A stretch of DNA of 32,276 nt from Microthrixaceae bacterium. Its GTDB lineage: Bacteria; Actinomycetota; Acidimicrobiia; Acidimicrobiales; Microtrichaceae. Under the pieces are notes generated by a model. It searched no databases. It was not told the origin of the DNA and worked only from the letters and a program-made list of their open reading frames with translations. Below are positions 31,591 through 32,276 of this stretch, one piece after another. Every line of letters starts with the position of its first letter. Positions within the stretch are counted from its first letter, which is position 1. Made by a program: the position numbers and the translations under genes. The DNA lies in the NCBI GenBank assembly GCA_020845705.1, contig JADLFH010000076.1, forward strand, positions 1 through 32,276. Reading direction: 5' to 3'.

Positions 31591-31639
31591 GAACTTGCGT
31601 GCGTTTCCGTCGCCGGAGGTCGGATTTGTACGCAAGTTC
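31591..31639. repeat. 49-bp hairpin repeat, copy 2
   Basis: Perfect 10-bp arms GAACTTGCGT and ACGCAAGTTC flank a 29-nt interior. Compared with copy 1 (7310-7358) the arms differ by one base and the interior keeps TCCGTCG and short runs, with the same total length. It lies 48 bp after the alpha-glucosidase stop in a 267-bp space between convergent genes. Confidence 0.65.
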
Positions 31640-31649
31640 GCGATGGGGA

Positions 31650-31695
31650 CCGGTCCCACATGCCTCATTCCGATTCTTGAGGCAAGGAGGACCGG
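31650..31695. repeat. Nested inverted repeat
   Basis: Outer arms CCGGTCC (31650) and GGACCGG (31689) enclose inner arms TGCCTCA (31661) and TGAGGCA (31678) with 4-nt internal loops on both sides and a 10-nt apical loop. GGGACCGGTCCC at 31646-31657 is itself a perfect palindrome. A terminator or structured RNA is possible. Confidence 0.55.
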
Positions 31696-31708
31696 ATTGC
31701 GACCCTCA

Positions 31709-31734
31709 CTGCCTCATGGCCGACTTTGAGGCAG
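31709..31734. repeat. Second TGCCTCA hairpin
   Basis: CTGCCTCA and TGAGGCAG have 8-bp arms with a 10-nt loop, the same stem sequence and loop size as the inner hairpin of the 31650 element, 49 bp downstream. It looks like a duplicated hairpin between two convergent genes. Confidence 0.55.
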
Positions 31735-31809
31735 GACGGCTCGTTCCTCCGCAACCACTCCGTTGTCAACCCACCGGACCATTGGAACCGTGCTTCCGGT
31801 CCAAACGGC

Positions 31810-32276
31810 TCACCTGTACCCACCACCGATCCGCTCGTGATCCAACAGCCACCGCTTCGCCTCCACGCCACCGGCGAAACCTGTCAGCGAACCACCGGAA
31901 CCCAACACCCGATGGCACGGGAGCAGGATGGACACTGGGTTGCGTCCGATCGCTGCCCCAACGGCGCGCGTCGCCGTGGGACGACCGATGAGGCGGGCCT
32001 GTTCCGCGTAGGAGTGCGTCTGCCCGTAGGGGATCTCCAACAGCGACCGCCAGACGGCGACCTGGAACTCGGTGCCCACGAGATCGAGTGGCAGCTCGAA
32101 GCTGCGTCGCTCACCGGCGAAGTAGTCGTCCAACTGGGTGACGGCGGATTCGAGGACCACGTGGGGCCGATGTACCACGGCGCCCAGCGCGACTCTCCCG
32201 GGCTTGTCGTCGGGCCACAGCACAGCCCTCAGACCCCGGTCGGACCCAACGACTCTCAGCACGCCCACCGGCGTCT
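31810..32276 (-). CDS. ogt: Methylated-DNA-protein-cysteine methyltransferase, N-terminus outside the window
   Basis: The gene is open to the right edge. Read in frame, the last bases give T-P-V-G-V-L-R-V-V, which is inside the usual N-terminal strand, so the start lies beyond the window rather than at GTG 32268. The protein shows FQVAVWRSLLEIPYGQTHSYAEQA (helix-turn-helix), IGRPTATRAVGAAIGRNP and the active site LLPCHRV, where Cys accepts the alkyl group from O6-methylguanine. It repairs alkylated DNA in a single-use reaction. The gene ends facing the alpha-glucosidase gene, with the hairpin-rich space between. Confidence 0.9.
   Translation of the reverse strand, partial: TPVGVLRVVGSDRGLRAVLWPDDKPGRVALGAVVHRPHVVLESAVTQLDDYFAGERRSFELPLDLVGTEFQVAVWRSLLEIPYGQTHSYAEQARLIGRPTATRAVGAAIGRNPVSILLPCHRVLGSGGSLTGFAGGVEAKRWLLDHERIGGGYR

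Noticed and set aside
31599..31991. A 130-codon plus-strand frame across the hairpin region
   Set aside because: It covers the inverted repeats and runs antisense into the methyltransferase gene; there is no ribosome site and no recognisable sequence.
1..32276. CRISPR arrays, tRNA or rRNA genes, insertion sequences, attachment sites
   Set aside because: Reading through, I found no regular spacer-repeat array, no cloverleaf with a CCA-type end and no transposase or terminal repeats. A covariance-model scan would be needed to exclude a small RNA.

Overview
The window is very GC-rich and densely coded. It reads as chromosomal DNA of an actinobacterium, most likely of the class Acidimicrobiia; that placement is inferred from GC content, protein style (SCO6745-family, DUF3039 and IpdA/EchA20 homologues) and frequent leaderless starts, not from a marker gene. 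I see no rRNA, tRNA, CRISPR, transposase or phage gene. It looks like ordinary chromosome with several small operons.

Left part (1-7290): a probable steroid/cholesterol ring-degradation region. The first 41 bases hold, on the minus strand, the N-terminus of a probable IpdA CoA-transferase subunit. An EchA20-like hydratase follows, and further on a DUF35 + lipid-transfer thiolase pair. Each of these promoters carries a near-identical palindrome, CTGACGGNCCGTCAG. A fourth copy lies upstream of a short-chain dehydrogenase at 14.9-15.6 kb. This looks like a regulon whose operator differs from the known mycobacterial KstR2 site. Between these genes lie a lipoprotein, an SDR-like protein without catalytic residues, a DUF4349-like membrane protein, remains of a helix-turn-helix protein, an AAA+-like protein that has lost its Walker motifs, a HAD phosphatase and an SCO6745-family protein.

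Middle (7300-20000): three consecutive GT4-type glycosyltransferases (the last two are tandem paralogues), a UbiB/ABC1 kinase-like protein, DUF3039 and NTF2-like proteins, a four-S1-domain RNA-binding protein, the SDR, a membrane protein with a large exported protein of unknown function, a dienelactone hydrolase, and a sulfotransferase-like protein with degenerate motifs followed by a zinc-ribbon methyltransferase.

Right part (20000-32276): a minus-strand run sodB - MFS transporter - SRPBCC protein; a tightly coupled minus-strand operon aminotransferase - HAD phosphatase - ATP-grasp - GH38 alpha-mannosidase - PhyH dioxygenase; a divergent short coiled-coil protein and a GH13 alpha-glucosidase; and the 3' part of a methylguanine methyltransferase gene running off the window.

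Most interesting signals: the four-site operator family; a 49-bp hairpin repeat found twice (7310 and 31591) with identical arm and loop lengths; nested hairpins at 31650-31734; at least eight promoters with a TANNNT box only 6-9 nt before the start codon (leaderless mRNAs); and three proteins that keep an enzyme fold but appear to have lost its catalytic motifs.
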